NCBI RefSeq assembly: GCF_021284765.1
Contig: NZ_CP089924.1
Location: 2,312,001-2,376,000, forward strand
Direction: 5' to 3'
DNA length: 64,000 nt
Source of the DNA: Lysobacter sp. 5GHs7-4
Lineage (GTDB): Bacteria > Pseudomonadota > Gammaproteobacteria > Xanthomonadales > Xanthomonadaceae
Shown: piece by piece, positions 50,910-60,980 of the stretch
Layout: each line of letters begins with the position of its first letter
Numbering within the stretch: position 1 is the first letter of the stretch
Translations under genes and position numbers: made by a program
Notes under the pieces: generated by a model
What the model saw: the letters and a program-made list of their open reading frames with translations, nothing else
The model's database searches: none
Told to the model about the DNA's origin: nothing

Positions 50910-52106
50910 TCACGCCACGTCGTTGGCCGCTTGCAGTTGCACCGGCACGACGGTCTTCGCCCGCTCCCGCGGCCGCATCTTCAGCCCGAAGCACGGCCGC
51001 AGCAGTGGCACCCGGCGAACGATCTCGTACAGCCCCCAGCAGCCCAGCACCGTCCCGACCACCACGATCACCGGCTCGCTCACCGGGCCCAGGTGCCAGG
51101 GCAGGATCCAGTACGCGATCAGCACGGTCAGGCTCTGGTGCAGCACGTACCAGGGGTAGACCGCCTCATTGGCCCAGGGCAGCCAGCGGAACGGACGGTT
51201 GAGCAGGGCGTGGCCCCAGCCCAGGACGGCCGAGAGCGCGAACCAGATGTACAGGTTGCGCAGCAGCCAGAGGCTGTTCTGCAGCAGGTCCGGAATCTCG
51301 TCCGGCAGCAACAGCACCAGACTCAGGTAGAAGCCGAACAGGCCCAGCGCCAGGCCCAGGGTCCATTTGCGCAGGCGCACCAGCTCGTTCCACAAACCGC
51401 TGTCGTTGCCCAGCCAGTAGCCGTAGAGGAATACGCTGAAGTAGATCGCGTGGCGGTACCAGTCGTGGATCAGGTCGCCGGTTTCCTCGAAGTGCGGCTG
51501 CAGCAGCATGGTCGCCAGGGCCAGCGGCAGCGCCGGCAGGATCGCCAGCTTCCAGCCGCGCAGGCCGGCCACCCGCGCATGCAGCCAGCGGCCCAGGCCG
51601 TTGCGGAACAGCGGCAGCAGCGCGGCCAGGGCGATGGTGTAGACCCACAGGTAGGCCAGGTACCACAGGTGGTTCCAGGTGAAGCCGTACTCCCAGCCGT
51701 CGAACGCGTCCTTGGGCCAGGGCTGGAACTGGTAATAGCGCAGCAGGAAGTCGACGAAGCCCGGCTCGACCGCGCCGTTGGCCACGCCCTGCGCGTAGGG
51801 TTGGATCGGCACCACCACCAGGCAGCCGAAGGTCAGCGGCAGCAGCAGGCGCCAGCTGCGCTGGACCACGAAGCGGCCCAGCGAGGTGCCGCGCAGCAGG
51901 AAGTGCACCGACAGGCCCGAGATCAGGAAGATCAGGTCCATGCGCCAGCGGTTGATGAACAGCATCGGGATCTGCAGCGGCTCGGACAGGTGCGTGCTTT
52001 TCAGATGCCAGTCCCACTCGGCCACGTACAGCATGGCGCAGTGGTAGAGGATCAGCAGGGCGAAGGCGATCGCGCGCAGGGCGTCGATGTCGTGGCGGCG
52101 TTGCAT
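50910..52106 (-). CDS. Acyltransferase 3-type membrane protein
   Basis: A 398-residue integral membrane acyltransferase (AT3/OpgC-like), with about ten helices. It starts HDIDALRAIAFALLILYHCA, carrying the conserved His and Asp/Arg pattern, followed by FLISGLSVHFLLRG with the AT3 Arg. It probably acetylates or succinylates glycans at the inner membrane. ATG 52106 fits; longer frames overlap the divergent LytTR gene. It is divergent from the LytTR gene with 154 bp between, which may mean regulation by it. Confidence 0.9.
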   Translation of the reverse strand: MQRRHDIDALRAIAFALLILYHCAMLYVAEWDWHLKSTHLSEPLQIPMLFINRWRMDLIFLISGLSVHFLLRGTSLGRFVVQRSWRLLLPLTFGCLVVVPIQPYAQGVANGAVEPGFVDFLLRYYQFQPWPKDAFDGWEYGFTWNHLWYLAYLWVYTIALAALLPLFRNGLGRWLHARVAGLRGWKLAILPALPLALATMLLQPHFEETGDLIHDWYRHAIYFSVFLYGYWLGNDSGLWNELVRLRKWTLGLALGLFGFYLSLVLLLPDEIPDLLQNSLWLLRNLYIWFALSAVLGWGHALLNRPFRWLPWANEAVYPWYVLHQSLTVLIAYWILPWHLGPVSEPVIVVVGTVLGCWGLYEIVRRVPLLRPCFGLKMRPRERAKTVVPVQLQAANDVA

Positions 52107-52260
52107 GGTCGGTCCGCGGCAGTGGAGTTGGGCCCAGCCTTGCCGCAGCGGCCGCCGCGCGCAGCGCCGAGGTGACCGGTGGCGGGCCGGCAGGGACGAA
52201 TCGCGGGCCTTGGGGACGGCCGGTTGCCGCGCGTGCGTCCGCTCGGGCGAGAATGCGCGC

Positions 52261-53196
52261 ATGGACTACCCACCGACCGCGGCCCGCATAGCCGACGCCG
52301 ACACCGCCATCCCGCCGGCGCAGCCGACCGTCCCCCTCAGCGCCTGGGACCGCTACCAGCCCTGGCGCCGCACCGCCGAGGTCGCCAGCTGGGTACTGCT
52401 GTTCGCGGCCAACGCGATCGGCGGCACGCTGACGACCATCATCGACATCCACCGCATCGGTCTGGACATCCCCGACTGGGCGCCGGCGATCTGGGAGGCG
52501 AGCAGCTGCCTGGTCGCCCTGTGCCTGGTGCCGTTGCTGGTCTGGTACACACGGCGCGTCCCGCTGCGGTTCGACACCTGGCGGCAGGCGCTGGCCCTGC
52601 ATCTGCTGGGCAGCGTGGTCTGGTCGCTGCTGCACGTCAGCCTGATGGTCGGGCTGCGCAAGCTGATCTACCTGGGCATGGGCGAGTCCTACGACTTCGG
52701 CTCCTGGGGCATGGGTTTGGTCTACGAGTACCTCAAGGACGCGCGCTCCTACGTCTATATGGTGTTGTGGATCGAGGCCTACCGTCTGCTGATGCGGCGC
52801 TGGCAGGGCGAGGCCAGTCTGCTGGCGCCGCCGGACGACCTGCCCGAGCCGGCCGTGCCGGAGCGGCCGGAGCGTTTCCTGGTGCGCAAGCTGGGCAAGG
52901 AGTTCCTGATCGCGGCCGGCGAGGTCGAATGGCTGCAGGCCTCGTCCAACTACGTGAACCTGCATCTGCGCGGGCGCGACTATCCGCTGCGCACCACCAT
53001 GGCCACAATCGAGGCGCAGCTGGACCCGGCGCGCTTCGTGCGCGTGCACCGTTCTTATATGGTCAACCTGGACTGCGTGGGCGAGATCGAGCCGCTGGAA
53101 AGCGGCGACGCGCGCATCACCATGCGCGACGGCACCCGCATCCCCTGCAGCCGGCGTTATCGCGGCGTGTTGCGGCAGGACCGGCGCGCGGCCTGA
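52261..53196 (+). CDS. Membrane-bound LytTR transcriptional regulator
   Basis: A 311-residue protein with four likely membrane segments (about residues 40-60, 75-98, 110-135 and 155-180) and a C-terminal LytTR DNA-binding domain (about 205-300): FLVRKLGKEFLIAAGEVEWL, ASSNYVNLHLRGRDYPLR, LDPARFVRVHRSYMVNLDCV. LytTR with a membrane sensor acts directly at the membrane rather than through a kinase. ATG 52261 is chosen. It is divergent from the acyltransferase gene, a likely target. Signal unknown. Confidence 0.92.
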   Translation: MDYPPTAARIADADTAIPPAQPTVPLSAWDRYQPWRRTAEVASWVLLFAANAIGGTLTTIIDIHRIGLDIPDWAPAIWEASSCLVALCLVPLLVWYTRRVPLRFDTWRQALALHLLGSVVWSLLHVSLMVGLRKLIYLGMGESYDFGSWGMGLVYEYLKDARSYVYMVLWIEAYRLLMRRWQGEASLLAPPDDLPEPAVPERPERFLVRKLGKEFLIAAGEVEWLQASSNYVNLHLRGRDYPLRTTMATIEAQLDPARFVRVHRSYMVNLDCVGEIEPLESGDARITMRDGTRIPCSRRYRGVLRQDRRAA

Positions 53197-53202
53197 GCGG
53201 CG

Positions 53203-53796
53203 CTACTCGGTAGCGGCCGGGGTAGGCGACCGCGCCACCGGCGGCAGCAGCGCGTGCAGCTCGCGCACCAGGCGCTCGACCTTGGCCGGCGTATAGCCGC
53301 GTTGCACGTGGGCGATGCGGCCCTGGGTGTCGATCAGGAAGGCGTTGGGCACCGCGCGCACCCGGTAATGGCGCGCGACCGTGCCCGGGTCGCGGATCGT
53401 GGTCAGATTCAAACCGGGATTGCGGCGCAGGAAGGCCTCGTAGTCGGCCTGCGGTTCGGCGTAGTTGATCGCGACGATCTGCAGGCGCTCGCGGCCGATG
53501 CCGGTTTGCAGCGCCGACAGCTGCGGCAGTTCGCGCCGGCACTGTTCGCACCAGCCGGCCCAGAACACCACCAGCAGCACCTTGCCGCGGTACTGGCCGA
53601 CCCGCAGCGAGCGGCCCTGGTCGTCCAGGCCCAACCACTCCGGCGGCCTATCGCCGACCTGCGGCGCCTGCGCGCCGGCCTGGCCGGCGGCCTCGTCGGC
53701 CGTCGCCGGAAAGACCGTGCCCAGACAGAGCAGCGCCAGCAGCGCGGCCCGGCACCAGGCGCGCAGTCGGGCGGGCGAGGGCGGCCGCGCGCTCAC
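53203..53796 (-). CDS. TlpA-like thioredoxin with export signal
   Basis: A 197-residue thioredoxin-like protein. An export signal (residues about 13-34, LLALLCLGTVFPATAD) is followed by the fold, with CxxC at Cys83-Cys86 in FWAGWCEQC. It starts GTG at 53796, overlapping the upstream fpr stop by 4 bp. In the periplasm it could act as a disulfide reductase or peroxiredoxin-like partner. Pairing with Fpr is unusual but may be transcriptional only. Confidence 0.87.
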   Translation of the reverse strand: MSARPPSPARLRAWCRAALLALLCLGTVFPATADEAAGQAGAQAPQVGDRPPEWLGLDDQGRSLRVGQYRGKVLLVVFWAGWCEQCRRELPQLSALQTGIGRERLQIVAINYAEPQADYEAFLRRNPGLNLTTIRDPGTVARHYRVRAVPNAFLIDTQGRIAHVQRGYTPAKVERLVRELHALLPPVARSPTPAATE

Positions 53797-54602
53797 TTCT
53801 CGACGAACGCGCGCTCGTAGACGTATTGGCCCGGCGTGCCGATGCGCGGCGCCGCGCTGAAGCCGCGGCCATCCAGCAGCTCGCGGAAGTCGGCCAGCAT
53901 CTGCGGGCTGCCGCAGATCATGGCGCGGTCGTGCTCGGCGTCCAGCGGCTCGATGCCCAGCTGCTCCATCATGCGACCGCTGGCCATCATCTCGGTCAGC
54001 CGTCCGCGCTGGTCGTGGCCGGCGAAATCGAAGGCCTCGCGGCTCACCGCCGGGAAGTAGCGCAGCTTGGCCGCGATCTGCTCGCCCAGGAACTCGTGCT
54101 TGGGCAGCTCGTTGACGATGTAGTCGCGGTAGGCCAGGTCCTGCGCGCAACGCACGCCGTGGCAGAGGATCACGCGCTCGAAGCGTTCGTAGGTCTCCGG
54201 ATCCTTGATCACCGACAGCCAGGGCGCGAAGCCGGTGCCGGTGCCCAGCAGATACAGGTTGCGGCCCACGTGCAGGTCGTGGATCAGCAGCGTGCCGGTG
54301 GGCTTGCGGCCGATCAGCACCTCGTCGCCGGGACGGATGTCCTTCAGGCGCGAGGTCAGCGGGCCGTTGGGCACCTTGATGCTGAAGAACTCCAGCTGTT
54401 CTTCCCAGTTCGCGCTGGCGATCGAATACGCGCGCAGCAGCGGCTTGGACGAACCGTCCGCCTGCGGCACCTGCAGTCCGATCATCACGAACTGGCCGTT
54501 GTCGAAGCGGAATCCGTCGTCGCGGGTGGTGGTGAAGCTGAAGTAGTCGTCGGTCCAGTGACGGACGTCCAGCACCGTCTCGGTGCCAAAAGCGGAGGAC
54601 AT
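53793..54602 (-). CDS. fpr: Ferredoxin/flavodoxin-NADP reductase Fpr
   Basis: A 269-residue FAD enzyme moving electrons between NADPH and ferredoxin or flavodoxin. FAD block LRAYSIASANWEEQLEFFSI, NADP block LLGTGTGFAPWLSVIKDPET and AMICGSPQMLADF are clear, and the end has the YVYERAFVEK aromatic-rich tail. ATG 54602 follows the usual family start; the frame upstream is not conserved. Coupled to the TlpA-like gene by GTGA. Often linked to superoxide stress, but no regulator is visible. Confidence 0.95.
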   Translation of the reverse strand: MSSAFGTETVLDVRHWTDDYFSFTTTRDDGFRFDNGQFVMIGLQVPQADGSSKPLLRAYSIASANWEEQLEFFSIKVPNGPLTSRLKDIRPGDEVLIGRKPTGTLLIHDLHVGRNLYLLGTGTGFAPWLSVIKDPETYERFERVILCHGVRCAQDLAYRDYIVNELPKHEFLGEQIAAKLRYFPAVSREAFDFAGHDQRGRLTEMMASGRMMEQLGIEPLDAEHDRAMICGSPQMLADFRELLDGRGFSAAPRIGTPGQYVYERAFVEK

Positions 54603-54808
54603 GCGCGATAGGGGAGTGAAGCCGGGCGCGCATTGTAACCGATTGATGAGATTGACTCTCATCCAGGCCGGGCCGGCGCCGCGCCCGGGCCGGCCGCGTC
54701 GGGAGAGCGCGTTACGACCCCGTTTCCACCGCGCCTGTCAACGGGTTTCCCCTGCCGCCCGGCGTTGCGACAATCGGACCAGCCCGCAGCCAGCGGGAGC
54801 CAGAACGT

Positions 54809-57214
54809 ATGGAAGCAATGCAAGACACCCTCTCGAAGTCCGCACCGCAGATCGCCGAACAAATCGCCCGCACCATCGCCGCCGAGATCGGCGCGCAACC
54901 CGCCCAGGCCCGCTCCGCCATCGCCCTGCTCGACGAAGGCGCGACCGTGCCGTTCATCGCGCGCTACCGCAAGGAAGTCACCGGCGGCCTCGACGACACC
55001 CAGCTGCGCGATCTCGAATCCCGTCTGCGCTACCTGCGCGAACTTGAGGACCGCCGCGCCGCGGTGCTGGAAAGCATCGCCGAACAGGGCAAGCTCAGCG
55101 ACGAACTGCGCGCCGACATCGAAGCCGCCGACAGCAAGGCGCGCCTGGAAGATCTGTACCTGCCGTACAAGCCCAAGCGCCGCACCAAGGCGCAGATCGC
55201 GCGCGAGGCCGGCCTGGAGCCGCTGGCCGACGGCCTGCTCGCCGATCCGACCTTGCAGCCGGAGGTGTATGCCGCCGATTTCGTCAGCGAGGAAAAACAA
55301 GTCGCCGACGTCAAAGCCGCGCTGGAAGGTGCGCGCGCGATCCTGATGGAGCGCTGGGGCGAGGACGCCGCGCTGGTCGGCGAACTGCGCACCTGGCTGC
55401 ACCAGACCGGCGTGATCCGCGCGCGCGTGGTCGAGGGCAAGGAGAACGAAGGCGCCAAGTACCGCGACTACTTCGACCATGCCGAGGCGCTGGCCAAGAT
55501 TCCCTCGCACCGCCTGCTGGCGCTGTTCCGCGCGCGCCGCGAGGAAGTGCTGTACCTGGACTTGGAGCCCACCGCCGACCCCGTCGCCGGTCACGCCTAC
55601 GGCGAAGGCCGCGTCGCCTTGCACGCCGGCGTCGCCGAGCGCGGCCGCGCCGCCGACCGCTGGCTGCTCGACGCCTGCCGCATGACCTGGCGCGCCAAAC
55701 TGCACCTGCACCTGCTGCTGGACCTGTTCGGACAGGCGCGCGAGAAGGCCGAGGCCGAGGCCATCGATGTGTTCGGCGACAACCTCAAAGACCTGCTGCT
55801 GGCCGCGCCGGCCGGACCGCGCGCCGTGCTCGGCCTGGACCCGGGCCTGCGCACCGGCGTCAAGGTCGCGGTGGTCGACGCCACCGGCAAGCTGGTCGCC
55901 ACCGACACCATCTACCCGCACGAACCGCGCAAGCAGTGGGACCAGTCCCTGCACACGCTGCGCGCGCTGTGCGCCAAGCACGGCGTCGAACTGATCTCGA
56001 TCGGCAACGGCACCGCCTCGCGCGAGACCGACAAGCTCGCCGGCGATCTGATCAAGCTCATGCCCGAGTCCAAGTTGACCAAGATCGTGGTCAGCGAGGC
56101 CGGTGCCTCGGTGTACTCGGCCTCGGAGTTCGCATCCAAGGAATTTCCGGATCTGGACGTCAGCATTCGCGGCGCCGTGTCGATCGCGCGGCGCCTGCAG
56201 GATCCGCTGGCCGAACTGGTCAAGATCGAGCCCAAGGCGATCGGCGTCGGCCAGTATCAGCACGACGTCGATCAGTACCGCCTGGCGCGCGCGCTGGACG
56301 CGCGCGTGGAGGACTGCGTGAACGCGGTCGGCGTGTACGTCAACACCGCGTCCGCCGCGCTGCTGGCGCGCGTGTCGGGCCTGTCCGGCACGGTCGCCGA
56401 GAACATCGTGCGCCATCGCGACGAGCACGGCCCGTTCGCATCGCGCAAGGCTTTGCTGAAGGTGCCGCGTCTGGGCGAGAAGACCTTCGAGCAGTGCGCG
56501 GGCTTCCTGCGCATCGTCGACGGCGAGCAGCCGCTGGACGCCTCGGCGGTGCACCCGGAGGCCTATCCGGTGGTCGAGCGCATCGTCCAGCAGTGCGGGC
56601 GCGAGGTGAAGCAGCTGCTGGCCGACCCGCAGTTCGTGCGCGGACTCAAGGCCGAGCAGTACACCGACGACACCTTCGGCCTGCCGACGGTGCGCGACAT
56701 CCTCAAGGAAATGGAAAAGCCCGGCCGCGATCCGCGCCCGGAGTTCAAGGCCGCGCGCTTCGCCGACGGCGTCGAGGATCTCAAGGATCTCAAGGTCGGC
56801 ATGATCCTGGAGGGCGTGATCAGCAACGTCGCCGCGTTCGGCGCCTTCGTCGATATCGGCGTGCACCAGGACGGCCTGATCCACATCTCGGCGCTGTCGG
56901 ACAAGTACATCAAGGACCCGCGCGAGGCCGTCAAGGCCGGCGACGTGGTCAAGGTGCGGGTGCTGGAAGTCGACATCGCGCGCAAGCGCATCGCGCTCAC
57001 GCGCCGTCTGGACGACGCCGTGCCCGCGCCGCGTCCGGCCGGTGGCGGCGCGGATCGCGGCGGCGCCGAGCGTGGGCGAGGCGGCGACGCTGGCCGTGGC
57101 GGACGCCGCGACCAGCCTGCGCGCGGCGGCTCGTTCGCGCCGGCGGGCAAGGGCAATGCGCCGATGGGTGGCGCCCTGGCCGATGCCTTCGCGCGCGCTA
57201 AGCAGAAGAACTGA
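54809..57214 (+). CDS. tex: Tex-family RNA-binding protein
   Basis: An 801-residue Tex protein, acting in transcription and RNA turnover. N-terminal Tex helices ([40 protein letters not shown]), YqgF-like core ([20 protein letters not shown]), helix-hairpin-helix ([20 protein letters not shown]) and a C-terminal S1 domain ([40 protein letters not shown]) are all present. The last 60 residues are Gly/Arg-rich. ATG 54809 or 54818 are both possible. Full length. Confidence 0.97.
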   Translation: MEAMQDTLSKSAPQIAEQIARTIAAEIGAQPAQARSAIALLDEGATVPFIARYRKEVTGGLDDTQLRDLESRLRYLRELEDRRAAVLESIAEQGKLSDELRADIEAADSKARLEDLYLPYKPKRRTKAQIAREAGLEPLADGLLADPTLQPEVYAADFVSEEKQVADVKAALEGARAILMERWGEDAALVGELRTWLHQTGVIRARVVEGKENEGAKYRDYFDHAEALAKIPSHRLLALFRARREEVLYLDLEPTADPVAGHAYGEGRVALHAGVAERGRAADRWLLDACRMTWRAKLHLHLLLDLFGQAREKAEAEAIDVFGDNLKDLLLAAPAGPRAVLGLDPGLRTGVKVAVVDATGKLVATDTIYPHEPRKQWDQSLHTLRALCAKHGVELISIGNGTASRETDKLAGDLIKLMPESKLTKIVVSEAGASVYSASEFASKEFPDLDVSIRGAVSIARRLQDPLAELVKIEPKAIGVGQYQHDVDQYRLARALDARVEDCVNAVGVYVNTASAALLARVSGLSGTVAENIVRHRDEHGPFASRKALLKVPRLGEKTFEQCAGFLRIVDGEQPLDASAVHPEAYPVVERIVQQCGREVKQLLADPQFVRGLKAEQYTDDTFGLPTVRDILKEMEKPGRDPRPEFKAARFADGVEDLKDLKVGMILEGVISNVAAFGAFVDIGVHQDGLIHISALSDKYIKDPREAVKAGDVVKVRVLEVDIARKRIALTRRLDDAVPAPRPAGGGADRGGAERGRGGDAGRGGRRDQPARGGSFAPAGKGNAPMGGALADAFARAKQKN

Positions 57215-57807
57215 TCCAGGGGCCCTTCCTTTCGAATGTGCTCCCTCCTTTGTAAAAGGAGGGTTGGGGAGGATTCGCTGTTGCTGTTGCTTCGTCTTTT
57301 CTTGACGAAGGTCAAAGGCTTCCGCCTGCTGCGCATGCGGGTCACTTTCTCTTGCTAGCCCAAGAGTCCATAGGATTCCCTTCGGTCAAAAGTAACCAAA
57401 GAGAAGGGCTAGCGTGACCAAACCTCTCCTGCGGGTTCGGAGCTTGCGCCGGGATTTTTCGAATGGACGTCCCTGTCCATTCGGAAAACGGCGCGCGTCC
57501 TGCGCGCCGCCCTCCGGGTCTACGTTTGGTCGTGTGAGTACACGGCTTTTGGATTCCAATGCCGCATCAACAGCAACAGCAACGGCGATTCGTAGAGTGT
57601 CGTGAGCCGTGGGCGAACCGCACCGTTGCTGCTCTTGCCGTCATCCCCGCGAAAGCGGGGATCCAGTGACTTCAGCGTGCAGTTGGAGCACCGACGTCAT
57701 TGGCCTCAACCGTAGGATGCGGTGAGCCTTGGCGAACCGCATCGTCGTGCAGTCGCACGTCGCCGCAGCAACGCGACCATCGCCGCGTTGCCTCGCGCCG
57801 CACCTGC
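57215..57807. repeat. 593-bp repeat block, copy 2 of the 195-410 repeat
   Basis: 57239-57345 is a third, diverged copy of the 103-bp unit at 1-206. 57345-57560 matches 218-410, with a 24-bp insertion (cataggattcccttcggtca at its core). The hairpin 57455-57468/57475-57488 has the same shape as that at 306-339 with compensating base changes. A cgtcatccccgcgaaagcgg REP-like palindrome is at 57639-57673, and gaaccgcatc-type repeats at 57595-57625 and 57712-57745. No gene is supported. Confidence 0.8.
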
Positions 57808-59004
57808 TCAACCGCCAGCCTTCCCCGGCGGATCCAACCGCAACAGCTTCCCGTCCTTCTCGTCCGTCAACACATATACCTTGCCGTCCGCGCCCACGCG
57901 CACGTCGCGGATGCGCAGGCCCAATTCCTTGAGCAAGCGTTCTTCCTTGACGATCTTGTCGCCGTCCAGGCTCAGCCGGATCAGGCTGCCGTCGGCCAGC
58001 GCGCCCAGGAACAGGCTGTCGTTCCAGGCCGAATCCGCGCGCCCGGTGTAGAACGCCATGCCCGACAGTCCCGGCGACTTTTCCCAGACGTGGTACGGCG
58101 ATTCCATGCCCGCCTTGCTCTTGCCTTCGGCTTCGGAAATCGGCAGCCCGCTGTAGTCGATGCCGTTGGTGATGATGGGCCAGCCGTAGTTCTTGCCCGC
58201 CTCGGGCAGATTGATCTCGTCGCCGCCGCGCGGGCCGTGCTCGGCTTCCCACAGCTTGCCCGTGCGCGGGTCCAGCGCCAGCGACTGCATGTTGCGATGG
58301 CCGTAGCTCCAGATCTCCGCGCGCGCATCGCTGCGGCCCGCGTAGGGGTTGTCGGCGGGCACGCTGCCGTCCAGGTTCAGGCGCACCAGCTTGCCCTGCA
58401 GCATCTTCAGATCCTGCGAGGCCATGCGCTCCTGGCGCTCGCCCTGGCTGATGAAGACATGCCCGTGCCCGTCGAAGACGATGCGCGAACCGAAGTGGTT
58501 GGGCCCGACCAGCTTGGGCTGCTGGCGATAGATCACCGTGACCTCGCTCAGCGCCGCAGCGCCCAGGGTCGCGGTCGCGACGGCGGTGCCGGCGCTGCCG
58601 TCGGGGCCGGGTTCGGCGTAGCTGAGGTAGATGCGTTTGCTGCTGGCGAAGTCCGGCGCCAGCACCACGTCGAGCAGGCCGCCCTGGCCTTCGGCCCAGA
58701 CCTGCGGCACGCCGGCGATCGGCGCCGAGACCGCGCCGTCGGCGCCGACGCGGCGCAGACGCCCGGGTCGCTCGGTGACCAGGAAACCGCCGTCGGGCAG
58801 CACGGCCACGCTCCAGGGATGCTCCAGTCCGTGCGCGATCTGCGTGACCTGGACCGGACCGCGTTCGCTGGCGACCTGTTGGCCCGTTTGCTTTGCCGGC
58901 GCGGGCCGCGCCGCCGTGCTGTCCTGGGCCGGGCTCTTATCGCAGGCCGTCAGGGCGCAGGCGAGGGCAAGCACGAGCGAAATACTGCGTGTACGAACAA
59001 CCAT
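57808..59004 (-). CDS. PQQ-dependent aldose sugar dehydrogenase-like lipoprotein
   Basis: A 398-residue six-bladed beta-propeller of the soluble glucose/aldose sugar dehydrogenase family (GDH-B/Asd-like). Lipobox TALTAC-like signal with Cys21. Signature text: LEHPWSVAVLPDGGFLVTER, GPNHFGSRIVFDGHGHVFIS, RNMQSLALDPRTGKLWEAEH, GPRGGDEINLPEAGKNYGWP. Expected to oxidise sugars with PQQ and calcium at the outer face of a membrane. The ABC gene ends 13 bp upstream, so they may share a message. Confidence 0.93.
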   Translation of the reverse strand: MVVRTRSISLVLALACALTACDKSPAQDSTAARPAPAKQTGQQVASERGPVQVTQIAHGLEHPWSVAVLPDGGFLVTERPGRLRRVGADGAVSAPIAGVPQVWAEGQGGLLDVVLAPDFASSKRIYLSYAEPGPDGSAGTAVATATLGAAALSEVTVIYRQQPKLVGPNHFGSRIVFDGHGHVFISQGERQERMASQDLKMLQGKLVRLNLDGSVPADNPYAGRSDARAEIWSYGHRNMQSLALDPRTGKLWEAEHGPRGGDEINLPEAGKNYGWPIITNGIDYSGLPISEAEGKSKAGMESPYHVWEKSPGLSGMAFYTGRADSAWNDSLFLGALADGSLIRLSLDGDKIVKEERLLKELGLRIRDVRVGADGKVYVLTDEKDGKLLRLDPPGKAGG

Positions 59005-59017
59005 GCGGGTAGTCTCC

Positions 59018-60913
59018 TTAGCGGTAACCGGCGGCCTGCAATTCGAACAGTTCGGCGTAGCGCCCGCCTTGCGCGAGCAGCTGCGTGTGCGTGCCGCTGG
59101 CCTCCAGACGGCCTTCGGCCAGCACCAGGATACGGTCGGCCATGCGCACGCTGCTGAAGCGGTGCGAGATCAGCACCGCGGTGCGGTCGTCCGAGAGTTC
59201 CTTGAAGCGCTGGAACACCTCGAACTCCGAACGCGCGTCCAGCGCCGCGGTGGGTTCGTCCAGGATCATGACCTGGGCGTCGCGCATGTAGGCGCGCGCG
59301 ATCGCGATCTTCTGCCACTGCCCGCCGGACAGGTCCACGCCGGTCTTGAAGCGGCGCCCGATCTGCTGGTCGTAACCCTGCGGTAGCGATTCGATGACCT
59401 GGTCGGCGAGCGCGCGCCGGGCGGCGTTGCGGATGCGTTCCTGGTCGTCCATGGCGTCGATCTGGCCGACGCCGATGTTCTCGCCGGCGGTGAGGTGGTA
59501 GCGCACGAAGTCCTGGAAGATCACGCCGATATTGGCGCGCAACTCGTCCAGGTCGTAGTCGCGCAGGTCGCGGCCGTCCAGCAGGATGCGGCCCTCGTCG
59601 GGGTCGTACAGCCGCGCCAGCAGCTTGACCAGGGTGGTCTTGCCGGCGCCGTTCTCGCCGACCAGGGCCAGCACTTCGCCCGCGTGCAATTCGAAGTTCA
59701 GCCCGCGCAGCGCCCAGCGCTCGGCATCGGGATAGCGGAAACCGACGTTCTCGAACACGAAGCCGCGCGCGATCGGCCGCGGCACCGGCAGCGCGTCGGC
59801 GGGCGAGACGATCTCCGGTTCGATTTCGAAGAACGAAAACAGATCGTCCAGGTACAGCGCCTGCCCGGCGACCTGCGAAAAGCCGACCAGCAGCCCTTCC
59901 AGCAGCTGGCGCAGGCGGCGGAAGCTGCCGGCCAGGAAGGTCAGGTCGCCGATGCTGAAATCGCCCTTGACCGTGCGCCAGGCGATGTAGGCGTAGGCGA
60001 TGTAGTAACCCAGCGTGCCCAGCGCGGCCAGCAGCGTGCCCCAGAACGCGCGCCGCCGCGCCAGCGAACGGTTGGCCTTGAAGAACTTGTCGGCCAGCTC
60101 GCGGTACTTGGCGATGAGATAACGATGGAGGTTGAAGATCTTCACCTCCTTGGCGGTCTCGACGCTGGCGCCCATCTGCCGCACGTACTCGAGTTGGCGG
60201 CGCTCCGGCGTCCAGGCGAAGTTGAGCGAGTAGCCCAGCGCGTTGAAATGCGCCTCGCCGACGAAGGCCGGAATCAGCGCCACCGCCAGCAGCAGGATCA
60301 GCCAGGGCGCGTACACCAGCAGGCCGATCGCGAAGCTGATCACCGTGATCGTGTCCTGGACCTGGCCGAACAGCTGGCTCATCAGGTTCATGCGGCCCAT
60401 GGTCTGGCGGCGCGCGCGGTCCAGCTTGTCCTGCAGGTCCGGGTCTTCGAAGTCCTCCAGGTCCAGGGTCGCGGCGTGCTCCATCAGGCGCACGCTGGTG
60501 GCGTTGGTGAACAGTTCCGACAGCAAGGAATCGCCGTAGCTGATCAGCCGGCCCAGCAGGTCCGAGCCGATCGCCAGGCCGAATTCCAGCGCCAGCAGGC
60601 TCAACAGGGTGGTGAGCTGGCCGCCGCTCAGAGCCGCGCTCACCGATTCGAATTCGACGCCGGCCGCGACCAGACGCACCGCCTCGTCGATGATCAGCTT
60701 GCCCACGTACAGCGTCGCGACCGGCAGGAACGCGCGCACCAGGCGCAGGCCCAGCGTGATCAGGGTCAGGCTGGGGCTGGTGCGCCAGATCTGGCGCAGG
60801 AACGGCGGCAGATTGCGCAGCGCGTCGAAGCGCTCGCGCAGGCTGGGCTTGCCGGACCCGCGACCGGGTTTGGCGGCGGAAGCGGGCGGGACGGCGTCGG
60901 CGGTCGAGGACAT
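59018..60913 (-). CDS. ABC exporter, fused permease and ATPase
   Basis: A 631-residue half-transporter with six membrane helices in the first 340 residues and an ATPase domain after. Walker A GENGAGKT lies near 417-424, the signature is DLSGGQWQKIAIAR and Walker B is VMILDEPTAALD, followed by the VLISHRFSSVRMADRILVL H-loop. The protein resembles lipid- and multidrug-type exporters but the substrate is unknown. ATG 60913 begins a charged leader (PPASAAKPGRGSGKPSLRER). It heads a probable two-gene unit with the PQQ dehydrogenase. Confidence 0.93.
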   Translation of the reverse strand: MSSTADAVPPASAAKPGRGSGKPSLRERFDALRNLPPFLRQIWRTSPSLTLITLGLRLVRAFLPVATLYVGKLIIDEAVRLVAAGVEFESVSAALSGGQLTTLLSLLALEFGLAIGSDLLGRLISYGDSLLSELFTNATSVRLMEHAATLDLEDFEDPDLQDKLDRARRQTMGRMNLMSQLFGQVQDTITVISFAIGLLVYAPWLILLLAVALIPAFVGEAHFNALGYSLNFAWTPERRQLEYVRQMGASVETAKEVKIFNLHRYLIAKYRELADKFFKANRSLARRRAFWGTLLAALGTLGYYIAYAYIAWRTVKGDFSIGDLTFLAGSFRRLRQLLEGLLVGFSQVAGQALYLDDLFSFFEIEPEIVSPADALPVPRPIARGFVFENVGFRYPDAERWALRGLNFELHAGEVLALVGENGAGKTTLVKLLARLYDPDEGRILLDGRDLRDYDLDELRANIGVIFQDFVRYHLTAGENIGVGQIDAMDDQERIRNAARRALADQVIESLPQGYDQQIGRRFKTGVDLSGGQWQKIAIARAYMRDAQVMILDEPTAALDARSEFEVFQRFKELSDDRTAVLISHRFSSVRMADRILVLAEGRLEASGTHTQLLAQGGRYAELFELQAAGYR

Positions 60914-60980
60914 GGTCGGATTGTGCCTGGGGCGGGCTAGCGGATCGTGAAAGCGGTGGTGGGTGCGCAGGGCGTCGCGC

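Noticed and set aside
57414..57605. 63-residue frame in repeat copy 2
   Set aside because: It is entirely repeat sequence and has a counterpart only in the other repeat copy, not in proteins.
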